Notes: generated from the letters alone by a model not told the origin. DNA of 64,000 nt from an uncultured Paracoccaceae bacterium (GCA_947498645.1 CANMKS010000001.1:2022032-2086031); one strand, 5' to 3'. Numbered from the stretch's first letter, positions 56,124-63,336 are shown. Made by a program: numbers and translations.

Positions 56124-57254
56124 ATGAACCAGAATTTTGAATCCCCCGGCCCCGTGGAACGCGATTGGTCTGACGCGATCAGCAAGATCGAAGAGATCAT
56201 CGAGGACGCCCGCAATGGCAAGATGTTCGTTCTGGTCGATCATGAAGACCGCGAAAACGAAGGTGATCTGGTGATCCCCGCACAGATGGCAACACCGGAT
56301 GCGATCAACTTCATGGCCAAGCATGGGCGCGGGTTGATCTGCCTCACGCTGTCCGGTGAGCGGATTGATGCGCTGGGCCTGCCATTGATGGCTTCGCATA
56401 ACTCATCGCGCCATGAAACCGCGTTCACTGTCAGCATCGAAGCCCGCGAAGGTGTCAGCACCGGTATTTCCGCCCATGATCGCGCCCGCACCGTGGCAAC
56501 AGCGATTGACGGCACGAAAAGCGCCGTGGATATCGCAACGCCGGGCCATGTCTTTCCACTGCGCGCGCGCGACGGCGGCGTGCTGGTGCGCGCGGGACAT
56601 ACCGAGGCTGCGGTCGATATCTCCCGCCTTGCGGGGCTGAACCCTTCCGGCGTCATTTGCGAGATCATGAAAGAAGATGGCGAAATGGCCCGCCTGCCGG
56701 ACCTCATCGCTTTTGCGCAGTTGCATAACCTCAAGATTGGCACGATCAGTGATCTGATCGCCTATCGCCGTCGTCACGACAATCTGGTGCGTGTGCGCGA
56801 AAGCAGCACGATCCAATCCGAATTCGGCGGTACGTGGGAGATGCGCATTTACACGGATGAAACCCAAGGTGCGGAGCATATCGCCCTGATCAAGGGTGAC
56901 ATTACCACAGACGAACCTGTCTTGGTGCGGATGCATGCGATGGACCCGATGCTGGACGTGGTCGGGGTGGGGCCAAAGGGACGGCGCGATGAATTTGGCG
57001 ATGCGATGAATTTGATCGCAGAAGAAGGGCGCGGCGCTCTGGTCCTGCTGCGGGATGTGCATATGAAGCTCGATCCCAGCGAAGAAAGCTCGCCCCAGAC
57101 CTTGCGGCAATATGGCCTGGGCGCGCAAATTCTCAGCTCGCTCGGGTTACATGAGATTGAACTGCTCACCAACTCCCCCCAGCCAAAGGTTGTTGGGCTG
57201 GATGCATACGGTTTGGAAATTGTCGGCACTCGCAAAATCTCGGAGATCGGATAA
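56124..57254 (+). CDS. ribB: 3,4-dihydroxy-2-butanone 4-phosphate synthase with degenerate GTP cyclohydrolase II-like domain
   Basis: A 376-residue RibBA-shaped protein. The RibB half (about 20-225) has the full active-site set: DHEDRENEGDLVIPAQ, GRGLICLTLSG, FTVSIEAREGVSTGISAHDRA, PGHVFPLRARDGGVLVRAGHTEAA. The RibA-like half (about 230-376) has none of the three zinc cysteines: where ECxxGDxFxSxxCDC should be, the sequence reads AMDPMLDVVGVGPKGRRDEF. So only the RibB activity is expected. ATG 56124 has GGAAAG upstream; GTG 56112 is possible. Confidence 0.93.
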   Translation: MNQNFESPGPVERDWSDAISKIEEIIEDARNGKMFVLVDHEDRENEGDLVIPAQMATPDAINFMAKHGRGLICLTLSGERIDALGLPLMASHNSSRHETAFTVSIEAREGVSTGISAHDRARTVATAIDGTKSAVDIATPGHVFPLRARDGGVLVRAGHTEAAVDISRLAGLNPSGVICEIMKEDGEMARLPDLIAFAQLHNLKIGTISDLIAYRRRHDNLVRVRESSTIQSEFGGTWEMRIYTDETQGAEHIALIKGDITTDEPVLVRMHAMDPMLDVVGVGPKGRRDEFGDAMNLIAEEGRGALVLLRDVHMKLDPSEESSPQTLRQYGLGAQILSSLGLHEIELLTNSPQPKVVGLDAYGLEIVGTRKISEIG

Positions 57255-57793
57255 TGGCCGGACCATCCCACTACGTCATGCCGCTGCCGGAATTCGACAA
57301 GCCGGTGAAAATCCTGATTGTGGCGTCACCTTATTACAAGGACATTTCGGATAATCAGATCGCCGGGGCCAAGGCCGCCATTGAAAAGGCCGGGGCCACT
57401 TGGGAGATCGTCGAAGTTCCCGGCGCGCTGGAAATTCCCACTGCCATAGGTATCGCCGAGCGGATGAGCAACTTTGACGGTTACGTGGCCCTAGGGTGCG
57501 TGATCCGGGGCGAGACGACGCATTACGACACGGTCTGCAACGACAGCAGTCGCGCGGTCCAATTGCTTGGGTTGCAGGGCCTTTGCATCGGCAATGGCAT
57601 CCTGACGGTCGAGACCCGCAAACAGGCCGAAGTGCGCGCTGATCCCGCCGAAATGAACAAAGGGGGCGGGGCTGCGGTTGCGGCCTTGCACCTGATCGCA
57701 CTCGCCCGTAAGTGGGGCAAAGCCGAGAAAGCTGTGGGGTTCACCCATGAGATTCTGATGGCTGGCGATACGGATAACAAGACCACTACATGA
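57254..57793 (+). CDS. ribH: 6,7-dimethyl-8-ribityllumazine synthase
   Basis: A 179-residue lumazine synthase. The core has IVASPYYKDISDNQIAGA, VPGALEIPTAIGIA, and LGCVIRGETTHYDTVCNDSSRAV with the catalytic His in ETTHYD. It joins the ribB product to the ribD-branch pyrimidine. ATG 57254 shares one base with the ribB stop (TAATG), and its stop overlaps nusB. The C-terminal extension past AVGFTHEILMA is short and charged. Confidence 0.96.
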   Translation: MAGPSHYVMPLPEFDKPVKILIVASPYYKDISDNQIAGAKAAIEKAGATWEIVEVPGALEIPTAIGIAERMSNFDGYVALGCVIRGETTHYDTVCNDSSRAVQLLGLQGLCIGNGILTVETRKQAEVRADPAEMNKGGGAAVAALHLIALARKWGKAEKAVGFTHEILMAGDTDNKTTT

Positions 57794-58263
57794 CCCTTTC
57801 AAACAACCAAAAGCGCAAGATGAAATCCGCCGCCCGGCTTTATGCGGTGCAGGCCCTGTTCCAGATGGAGGCAGCTGGCCAGACCGTTGACAGTGTGGTG
57901 CGCGAGTTTGAAGATCATCGCTTGGGTGCGACCTACGACGAAGGTGAGATGGCCGAAGGTGACGTGGATACTTTCCGTGGCCTGATGGAAAAGGCCGTTG
58001 ATGAGCAGGCGGCAATTGACCAGATGACCGATCGGGCGCTGGTTGCCAAATGGCCCATTGCGCGGATTGATCCCACTTGGCGTGCGCTCTTTCGGGCTGC
58101 TGGCGCGGAGCTGGTGCTCAAGCAGACCCCGCCCAAGGTTGTGATCAGCGAATTTGTTGGCGTGGCAGAGGCGTTCTCGGCCGACGGGAAAGAGCCAAAA
58201 TTCGTCAATGCCGTGCTTGATCACATGGCCCGCGAAACGCATCCGGAGGCTTTCGGCGGCTAA
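57790..58263 (+). CDS. nusB: Transcription antitermination factor NusB
   Basis: A 157-residue all-helical NusB: SAARLYAVQALFQMEAAGQTVDSVV at the N-terminus and a C-terminal half with IARIDPTWRALFRAAGAELVL, PPKVVISEFVGVAEAFSADGKEPKFVNAVLD. It works with NusE in rRNA antitermination. It starts inside the ribH stop (ATGA); the ribH-nusB pair is conserved widely. Confidence 0.96.
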   Translation: MTLSNNQKRKMKSAARLYAVQALFQMEAAGQTVDSVVREFEDHRLGATYDEGEMAEGDVDTFRGLMEKAVDEQAAIDQMTDRALVAKWPIARIDPTWRALFRAAGAELVLKQTPPKVVISEFVGVAEAFSADGKEPKFVNAVLDHMARETHPEAFGG

Positions 58264-58327
58264 GGCCACGCGCTGCTGCTTGTCATAGGGTTTATGAAGC
58301 TTATCTTTGTAGATAAGGAGTTCGCCC

Positions 58328-58639
58328 ATGCACCCTGAAAAAGAACCCGACCTGATGCGGCTTTATCTGCGCCATTGCGCATTTGGTTTTGCGTTGTCGG
58401 CGGTCTTTGTCGCACTGATCCTCTGGCGGAATGTGGCCGGGCTGGGGATGCTGATTGCCGGGTCAGATGTAGGCTGGCTGGCTGTTTTCCTGCTTTGGTT
58501 CTTCAACGGCACTGTCTTTGGCAGCGTGCAGTTTGCATTCATGATCATGTCGCAGTCTGACGATGACGACGATGATGATGAACGGGGTAGGCTGGTTCCG
58601 GTCAGGTTGGCCGCGCATGGGCCGGACAATGGACGCTGA
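58328..58639 (+). CDS. Small membrane protein with acidic tail
   Basis: A 103-residue protein with two hydrophobic helices (about 15-35 and 48-78) and a run of seven aspartates near residue 82 before a basic C-terminus. AAGGAG lies 7 nt upstream of ATG 58328. It follows nusB by 64 nt and may be its own unit. The family is not recognised; an inner-membrane location is clear from the helices. Confidence 0.7.
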   Translation: MHPEKEPDLMRLYLRHCAFGFALSAVFVALILWRNVAGLGMLIAGSDVGWLAVFLLWFFNGTVFGSVQFAFMIMSQSDDDDDDDERGRLVPVRLAAHGPDNGR

Positions 58640-58722
58640 CGAATGACAGATGTGCAGGGTGGGGATGCCGGTGGCAAAGGTGACGGGAACCGCGGCAGCC
58701 GTAGAGGTAACTAATCCCGAGG

Positions 58723-58738
58723 ACCTGTATATACAGGT
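58723..58738. promoter_or_regulatory. 16-bp perfect palindrome ACCTGTATATACAGGT
   Basis: The halves ACCTGTA and TACAGGT are identical to the lux-box half-sites known for LuxR-type regulators, but with a 2-bp instead of a 6-bp spacer. Perfect palindromes of 16 bp are rare in 64 kb by chance. The target gene is not clear: nothing starts within 600 bp on the plus strand. Confidence 0.45.
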
Positions 58739-58894
58739 GGGCACCAGATAATCAGACCAGGGTCAGAACAGAGCCAGCTCCCTCGGATTTGCTTAAGGCC
58801 ACTGGATTTGTACCTATGGTTTACAAGAGGCGCAGAACCCGTCGATTGACAGGTAGGCGGGCAGAGCCGGATCGGCAAGCCCCTTGCTCAAGGT

Positions 58895-59041
58895 TTATTC
58901 GTCGATGTCGCCGCGGATCAGCCAGCCTTTGCTGCCAACCATTTCGGCGGGGGCATATCCAAGCAAGACGCGCTCAGCAGCGCCAACGAAAAGCAAGGCC
59001 ATTCCAACTTCGAAAAACGAGATATTCATTAATAAAGACAT
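58895..59041 (-). CDS. Possible small protein with one hydrophobic segment
   Basis: A 48-residue frame, MSLLMNISFFEVGMALLFVG at its N-terminus followed by AAERVLLGYAPAEMVGSKGWLIRG, with one hydrophobic segment. GAGG lies upstream of ATG 59041 and the codons in the second half look like local coding bias. There is no homology that I can cite, so this is only a candidate small gene. Confidence 0.35.
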   Translation of the reverse strand: MSLLMNISFFEVGMALLFVGAAERVLLGYAPAEMVGSKGWLIRGDIDE

Positions 59042-59274
59042 GTGCAGCGTTTCCTCTTCCTTGGGGATGAAGCTACGCGGCAAAGCGGACCAAATCGTGA
59101 CGGCACAAAGGCTTTCGCCTGCGCGTTGTCTGGTTTTCCGTCAAAGTTGCGTCACAAAGCTGAACAGATTGCATGAACCGAGGATAAACGACTGGCTCTG
59201 AGTGATTGAAATGTAAGGATGAATGGCGTCACCAAGATGAACGCCGGGGATTCTGGTGCTTTCAGGTCGTTCGC

Positions 59275-59297
59275 AGCGCTGCGCAAGGCGCAGCGCT
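59275..59297. repeat. Perfect 10-bp hairpin before the SRPBCC gene end
   Basis: AGCGCTGCGC (59275-59284), loop AAG, GCGCAGCGCT (59288-59297). It lies 14 bp beyond the stop of the minus-strand SRPBCC gene and would fold in its transcript, so it may be a T-less terminator or 3'-stabiliser. Confidence 0.6.
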
Positions 59298-59310
59298 GAG
59301 TCGTTTCAGG

Positions 59311-59715
59311 TCATGCGTGAAGCGATGCGCGCATCCGCCCCAGATGATCATCCCACCCTTTGTCCAGCGCCAGCGTCAGATCAAAGGCCGCGGCCCCTTC
59401 AGGCAGCCCTGCATGGTTCAGCGACAAGCGCGTGCCGCCGGGAACGTCTTCCAATGTCCAGGTCACCGTGCTGACGGCATCACCCATAGGGCCAATGGTA
59501 AAGGAATAGGACAAATGATCGTGCGGGTCCGCCGCCAGCACCTCGCCCCACATCAACTTGTCGCCTGAGTCCGTGCCGAACATCTCATAGCGCTCACCTG
59601 CTTGCAGGGTCTTGGCCGGTTTATGGAACCAGATCGCCAGCTTATCGGGGTCTGTCAGATAGCTCCAGACCGTGGGTTTGTCGGCCTTGAGGTAGATTGT
59701 CTTTTGCAGGGTCAT
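59311..59715 (-). CDS. SRPBCC (AHSA1-type) domain protein
   Basis: A 134-residue START-like protein: TIYLKADKPTVWSYLTDPDKLAIWF at the N-terminus, a central strand set (GGTRLSLNHAGLPE), and the C-terminal helix with KGWDDHLGRMRASL. These match the AHSA1 family often paired with ArsR regulators. Its start overlaps the ArsR stop by 4 nt (ATGA-type). The ligand is unknown; a small hydrophobic molecule is typical of the fold. Confidence 0.88.
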   Translation of the reverse strand: MTLQKTIYLKADKPTVWSYLTDPDKLAIWFHKPAKTLQAGERYEMFGTDSGDKLMWGEVLAADPHDHLSYSFTIGPMGDAVSTVTWTLEDVPGGTRLSLNHAGLPEGAAAFDLTLALDKGWDDHLGRMRASLHA

Positions 59716-60026
59716 TGGGTGTCCTTTTCAATGGCTGTCTTCAGTGCATTCAGGCGGTCATCCCAGAAGGCATCAAAGAAGGTGAGCCAGTCGCGGATGG
59801 GCGCCATGCCCGTTGGGTTCAGTGCGTTGATGCGTTCTCGGCCTTGCGCCCGCACGGTGATCAAGCCGCCGTCTGACAGCACGGTCAGGTGCTTTTTGAC
59901 GGCGGCCCGCGTCATGTCGAAGTTCTGGGCGACTTCGGCGATGGTCATTTCCCTGTCGCGAAGCATCAGTAGAATATCGCGGCGGGTCGGATCGGCCAGC
60001 GCACGGAAGGTTGGTTGTGTGTCCAT
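59712..60026 (-). CDS. ArsR family transcriptional regulator
   Basis: A 104-residue winged-helix protein: FRALADPTRRDILLMLRDREMTIAEVAQNFDMTRAAVKKHLTVLSDGGLI is spread over residues 8-57, the ArsR/HTH pattern. There is no ELCVCDL metal-binding cysteine motif, so it is a non-metal ArsR of the AHSA1-linked type. AAGGGAG precedes ATG 60026. A 14-bp perfect inverted repeat lies just upstream and is the likely operator. It is divergent from mmcB. Confidence 0.9.
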   Translation of the reverse strand: MDTQPTFRALADPTRRDILLMLRDREMTIAEVAQNFDMTRAAVKKHLTVLSDGGLITVRAQGRERINALNPTGMAPIRDWLTFFDAFWDDRLNALKTAIEKDTQ

Positions 60027-60041
60027 GGGCTGCTCCCTTCG

Positions 60042-60085
60042 TGATACTATTTGGTATCATTTTTATATGAAACCAAATAGTATCA
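60042..60085. promoter_or_regulatory. ArsR operator: 14-bp perfect inverted repeat
   Basis: TGATACTATTTGGT (60042-60055) and ACCAAATAGTATCA (60072-60085) are exact reverse complements across a 16-bp spacer. A nested shorter repeat (GATAC ... GTATC, 60043-60058) lies in the left arm. The element begins 15 bp upstream of the arsR start and ends 53 bp before mmcB, so one regulator could act on both genes. Confidence 0.8.
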
Positions 60086-60138
60086 TGTCAAGCGATCTCT
60101 TCTTGCATTTTGTTCACGTATTGTTCAGGGTGCTGTGC

Positions 60139-60603
60139 ATGCCCGATGATCACGACCTTCCCACTCTGATGCCCGGCCAGCTACTGGCCCGTGGCGTATC
60201 GCGTGCGTTGCGCAGCCATGACTTTGTGAGTGTCGAAGAGCTGGTTCCGACGTCAGGTTTGCGCGTTGACGTGATGGGTTTGGGACCAAAGGGTGAGGTC
60301 TGGATTGTTGAATGCAAATCAAGCCGCGCTGATTTTCAGTCCGACCAGAAATGGCAAGGCTATCTGGAATGGTGCGATCGGTTCTTCTGGGCCGTCGACA
60401 GCGACTTTCCAACCGAGTTGTTGCCAGATGACACCGGATTGATCCTTGCCGATGCCTATGATGCAGAGATTATACGGATGGGGCCAGAGGTGAAGTTGGC
60501 GGGTGCGCGGCGCAAGGTGATGGTGCAAAAATTTGCGCGCCATGCAGCGATACGGGCGCAAGCCGCGCGTGATCCGGGGTTTGTCGCAATGCAACCGTAT
60601 TGA
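60139..60603 (+). CDS. mmcB: MmcB-like DNA repair protein (PD-(D/E)XK nuclease fold)
   Basis: A 154-residue protein with the restriction-endonuclease-like core: RVDVMGLGPKGEVWIVECKSS provides the D...ExK catalytic set, and SDQKWQGYLEWCDRFFWAVD follows. This matches MmcB, known in Caulobacter for mitomycin C resistance with ImuA-type mutagenesis. ATG 60139 matches the family start; the long upstream open frame crosses the ArsR operator. Its stop lies 7 nt before the REP-like element. Confidence 0.88.
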   Translation: MPDDHDLPTLMPGQLLARGVSRALRSHDFVSVEELVPTSGLRVDVMGLGPKGEVWIVECKSSRADFQSDQKWQGYLEWCDRFFWAVDSDFPTELLPDDTGLILADAYDAEIIRMGPEVKLAGARRKVMVQKFARHAAIRAQAARDPGFVAMQPY

Positions 60604-60610
60604 ATGATGC

Positions 60611-60679
60611 GTAGGGTGGGTGAAACCCACGTCATGCGCCAGAGGTGTTGAGTCAATGCGTGGGTTTCGCCCACCCTAC
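60611..60679. repeat. REP-like palindromic element between convergent genes
   Basis: Left arm 60611-60631 (GTAGGGTGGGTGAAACCCACG) and right arm 60659-60679 are complementary at 20 of 21 positions across a 27-bp loop. Each arm is itself a hairpin (GTGGGT-GAA-ACCCAC in the left). The GTAGGGTGGGTxAAACCCAC core is a repeat type I recall from many bacteria. It lies directly after mmcB, and the right arm supplies the TAG stop of the convergent small gene. Confidence 0.75.
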
Positions 60680-60867
60680 CGGGTTTTCACAGCCCGTGCG
60701 GCCATTGCCGCCGCTTTGATCTCTTCTGCGATTTCGTCTGCTTCCTCAGGATCAAAATCCATCGGAACCTCGATCCCGTCCGCCTCGATGAATATCCGCA
60801 CCATGCCTTGATCGGTTGGTCCGATTTGCATGTTCGCCTCGATGTCGCGTTCGTTGTTGATACCCAT
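60676..60867 (-). CDS. Conserved small acidic protein
   Basis: A 63-residue protein: MGINNERDIEANMQIGPTDQ at its N-terminus, then GMVRIFIEADGIEVPMDFDPEEADEIAEEI and a basic end (ARAVKTR). AAAGGG precedes ATG 60867. The middle looks like two beta strands and a helix. The TAG stop lies inside the REP-like right arm, so the present C-terminus may have been set by the insertion. Function unknown; it is the neighbour of mmcB on the opposite strand. Confidence 0.7.
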   Translation of the reverse strand: MGINNERDIEANMQIGPTDQGMVRIFIEADGIEVPMDFDPEEADEIAEEIKAAAMAARAVKTR

Positions 60868-61140
60868 GTCAGTCCCTTTGATCTGATGGGTCTTGTCCTA
60901 CCGTGGGGTGGGCTTGATTGGCAAGGGCAGGGCGGGCCAAGTCGCACAATGGAGTTTTGCCAGCGCCCGCCGTGGTGGTGATGACACCGACTGGTTGGCG
61001 CATCTACACCCGAAATAGCCTGATTCACCTCCGCGCCCAGCCGGCGCATTCCTTTGGTGTCGATCTGGTGGAAGAGACCTGGCAGATTGCGTTTTAGGGG
61101 ACTTGCAATCGTGATCCCATCCCGCTAGATCAGCTTTGTT
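60868..61140. other. 273-bp intergenic region before tRNA-His
   Basis: No gene is supported. A 38-codon frame (ATG 60981 to TAG 61097) and a partly overlapping frame one base off have mild coding character and could be remains of a decayed gene. Promoter elements for the tRNA should lie near the right end. Confidence 0.35.
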
Positions 61141-61217
61141 GCCGCCTTAGCTCAGTTGGTTAGAGCACTGGTTTGTGGAACCAGGGGTCCCCCGTTCAAG
61201 CCGGGGAGGCGGTACCA
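61141..61217 (+). tRNA. tRNA-His (anticodon GTG)
   Basis: A 77-nt cloverleaf: acceptor GCCGCCT with AGGCGGT, D arm TAGCTCAGTTGGTTAGAGCA, anticodon stem CTGGT/ACCAG with loop TTGTGGA (GTG anticodon), T arm CCCCGTTCAAGCCGGGG, then A73 and encoded CCA. The base before position 1 is T rather than G, so the usual G-1 is not encoded; with A73 this is the alphaproteobacterial tRNA-His type. It ends 28 nt before the RluA-family gene. Confidence 0.95.
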
Positions 61218-61245
61218 TCCCTCCCATGTAGTACCGGAGACGACC

Positions 61246-62277
61246 GTGGGTGAGACGCTCATTACATTTGAAATCGGGCCAAACCCGCCGCCAAGGCTGG
61301 ACAAGGCCTTGGGCCGTGATGTGCCGGGTGATGCGGCGCTCAGCCGGTCGCGGCTGGCCAAGCTGATTGCCGATGGTGCTGTGACGGTTGATGGTGTGGT
61401 GGTAACTGACCCCCGCCACCGGACAGCGGAAGGTGCTGTTGTTGCCGTGACCGTGTCCGTTGCCGAGGAAAGCCATATTGGTGGCGAAGATATCCCGCTG
61501 GACGTTGTGTTTGAAGATGATGATTTGATCGTCGTCAATAAACCCGCTGGCATGGTTGTCCATCCTGCCCCAGGCACGCCCGGTGGGACATTGGTGAATG
61601 CGCTGATCCATCATTGTGGTGAAACGCTGTCGGGCGTTGGCGGCATGAAGCGCCCCGGAATCGTTCACCGGATCGACAAGGAAACGACTGGTTTGTTGGT
61701 CGCCGCGAAATCTGATCGCGCGCATCATCATCTGGCCGATCAATTTGCCGCTCACACGGTTGAGCGCCGCTATCTGGCAGTTTGCTATGGTGTGCCTGAC
61801 CAGAACGATCCGCGGTTGCGGGGCATCAAGGGAACATCCTTTGAGCCGGGCAATATCCTCAAGATTCAGACATTCCTTGGCCGTCACCGGACAGATCGTC
61901 ATAGACAGGCTGTTTCCTTTGCTGCCGGGCGTCATGCCGTGACCCGGTCGCGTATTGTCGAACCGTTGGGACAGCCCGCTTGTGCCGCCTTGATCGAGTG
62001 CTGGCTTGAGACCGGGCGCACCCATCAGATTCGCGTCCATATGGCCCATTGTGGTCATGCGCTGATCGGTGATCCGGTTTATGGCGGGCGGCGTAAACTG
62101 TCACAAAAGGCGATTGGTGAGAGCGGTGTCGCTGCTGTTGCCAGTTTTCCCCGACAGGCGCTGCATGCGGCGACATTGGGCTTTGAACATCCGGTTTCGG
62201 GCGAATTTCTGCGCTTTGAGGCCGAAATCCCCGAAGATATGCGCGGATTACTGCGCGCATTTGGTGGTTTGGGCTGA
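61246..62277 (+). CDS. RluA family 23S rRNA pseudouridine synthase (RluD-like)
   Basis: A 343-residue pseudouridine synthase. An N-terminal S4 RNA-binding domain (PRLDKALGRDV and SRSRLAKLIADGAVTVDGVVV) is followed by VVNKPAGMVVHPAPG and the catalytic HRIDKETTGLLVAAK with the essential Asp. The C-terminal ETGRTHQIRVHMAHCGHALIGDPVYGG is also typical. The size and S4 domain favour RluD, which modifies helix 69 of 23S rRNA. The start is GTG 61246 with GGAG upstream; the open frame to 61156 runs through the tRNA and is excluded. Confidence 0.93.
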   Translation: MGETLITFEIGPNPPPRLDKALGRDVPGDAALSRSRLAKLIADGAVTVDGVVVTDPRHRTAEGAVVAVTVSVAEESHIGGEDIPLDVVFEDDDLIVVNKPAGMVVHPAPGTPGGTLVNALIHHCGETLSGVGGMKRPGIVHRIDKETTGLLVAAKSDRAHHHLADQFAAHTVERRYLAVCYGVPDQNDPRLRGIKGTSFEPGNILKIQTFLGRHRTDRHRQAVSFAAGRHAVTRSRIVEPLGQPACAALIECWLETGRTHQIRVHMAHCGHALIGDPVYGGRRKLSQKAIGESGVAAVASFPRQALHAATLGFEHPVSGEFLRFEAEIPEDMRGLLRAFGGLG

Positions 62278-62375
62278 AATATTCGATCCCATGTGCGTGA
62301 GCGCACGGAAATGTGCCTCGTAATACTAAACTGATTAGTTCATAAACCTTTTATGGAAATCGGATAGGGCTCCAC

Positions 62376-62404
62376 TTGAAACCGAATGCGAGCGCTACCA
62401 TATC
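62376..62404 (+). promoter_or_regulatory. Candidate promoter of rpoH
   Basis: TTGAAA (62376-62381) and CATATC (62399-62404) are separated by 17 bp, 36 bp before the rpoH start. The CTTGAA start of the -35 region also resembles heat-shock promoters, so autoregulation is possible. The -10 match is weak. Confidence 0.3.
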
Positions 62405-62439
62405 CATGTTAAGCCTTTAAACATAGGAGGGCAGATACA

Positions 62440-63336
62440 GTGAGTAATTATAAGAATCTTCCAGCACCAACCCCAGAGGGTGGGCTGAACCGTTACATGC
62501 AGGAAATCCGCAAGTTCCCCATGCTGGAGCCAGAGCAGGAATATATGCTCGCCAAGCGTTGGGTCGATCACGAAGATACTGATGCCGCGCACCAGATGGT
62601 CACATCGCACCTGCGTTTGGCAGCCAAAATCGCCATGGGCTACCGTGGTTACGGGCTCCCACAGGCCGAAGTTATCTCGGAAGCGAATGTGGGCCTGATG
62701 CAGGCTGTAAAACGCTTTGATCCTGAAAAGGGCTTTCGTCTGGCGACCTATGCCATGTGGTGGATCCGGGCATCGATCCAGGAATACATCCTGCGGTCAT
62801 GGTCTTTGGTGAAACTGGGCACGACCTCTGCGCAGAAAAAACTGTTCTTCAACCTGCGTAAGGCAAAGAACCGCATTGGTGCGCTTGAAGACGGCGATTT
62901 GCGCCCTGAAAACGTGCAGCGGATTGCCAATGATCTGGGCGTGACCGAGGACGAGGTCATTTCGATGAACCGTCGCTTGTCCGGTGGTGATGCGTCGCTG
63001 AACGCGACCGTCAGTGCGGACGGCGAAGGTGCTGCGCAATGGCAGGACTGGCTTGAGGATGAAAGCGCGAACACCGCGGCGGACTATGAAGCAAGCGACG
63101 AGCTTGATGCCCGGCGCGAGCTGTTGGCCGAAGCGATGTCGGTCCTGAATGATCGCGAGAAAGACATCCTGATGCAACGCCGCCTGTCCGAGGAAACCGT
63201 GACGCTCGAAGACCTGAGCGGTCAATATGACGTCAGCCGCGAGCGTATTCGCCAGATTGAGGTGCGCGCGTTTGAAAAGCTGCAAGCCAAGATGCAGGAA
63301 CTGGCGCGCCAGAAGGGTATGCTGGCCGACGCCTGA
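62440..63336 (+). CDS. rpoH: RNA polymerase heat-shock sigma factor RpoH (sigma-32)
   Basis: A 298-residue sigma-32. NRYMQEIRKFPMLEPEQEYMLAKRW is at the N-terminus, and regions 2.1-2.4 have FRLATYAMWWIRASIQEYILRSW. The RpoH box AQKKLFFNLR (131-140) is diagnostic, and region 4.2 has [17 protein letters not shown]. The start is GTG 62440 with a strong AGGAGGG about 9 nt upstream. A strong terminator follows. It directs heat-shock transcription. Confidence 0.97.
   Translation: MSNYKNLPAPTPEGGLNRYMQEIRKFPMLEPEQEYMLAKRWVDHEDTDAAHQMVTSHLRLAAKIAMGYRGYGLPQAEVISEANVGLMQAVKRFDPEKGFRLATYAMWWIRASIQEYILRSWSLVKLGTTSAQKKLFFNLRKAKNRIGALEDGDLRPENVQRIANDLGVTEDEVISMNRRLSGGDASLNATVSADGEGAAQWQDWLEDESANTAADYEASDELDARRELLAEAMSVLNDREKDILMQRRLSEETVTLEDLSGQYDVSRERIRQIEVRAFEKLQAKMQELARQKGMLADA

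Larger units (their letters stand above)
58640..59310. other. 670-bp gene-poor stretch
   Basis: Between the small membrane protein gene and the SRPBCC gene no normal gene is supported. It holds a 16-bp perfect palindrome (58723-58738), one possible small minus-strand gene (58895-59041), and a 10-bp perfect hairpin (59275-59297). The rest shows no recognisable coding or structured RNA, although a small RNA cannot be excluded. Confidence 0.5.

Noticed and set aside
58723..58738. Palindrome read as a LexA (SOS) box
   Set aside because: The E. coli LexA box has CTGT-N8-ACAG, here the spacing is N4; alphaproteobacterial LexA prefers a GAAC-N7-GAAC direct repeat.
59602..60138. N-terminal extension of MmcB to 333 residues
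   Set aside because: It would be read antisense through the SRPBCC and ArsR genes and the ArsR operator; the known family starts at 60139.
60981..61097. 38-codon frame before tRNA-His
   Set aside because: Too short, no clear ribosome site, overlapped by another frame of similar quality; noted only as a possible gene remnant.
61156..61245. N-terminal extension of the pseudouridine synthase
   Set aside because: It would translate through most of tRNA-His; GTG 61246 with GGAG upstream starts directly before the S4 domain.
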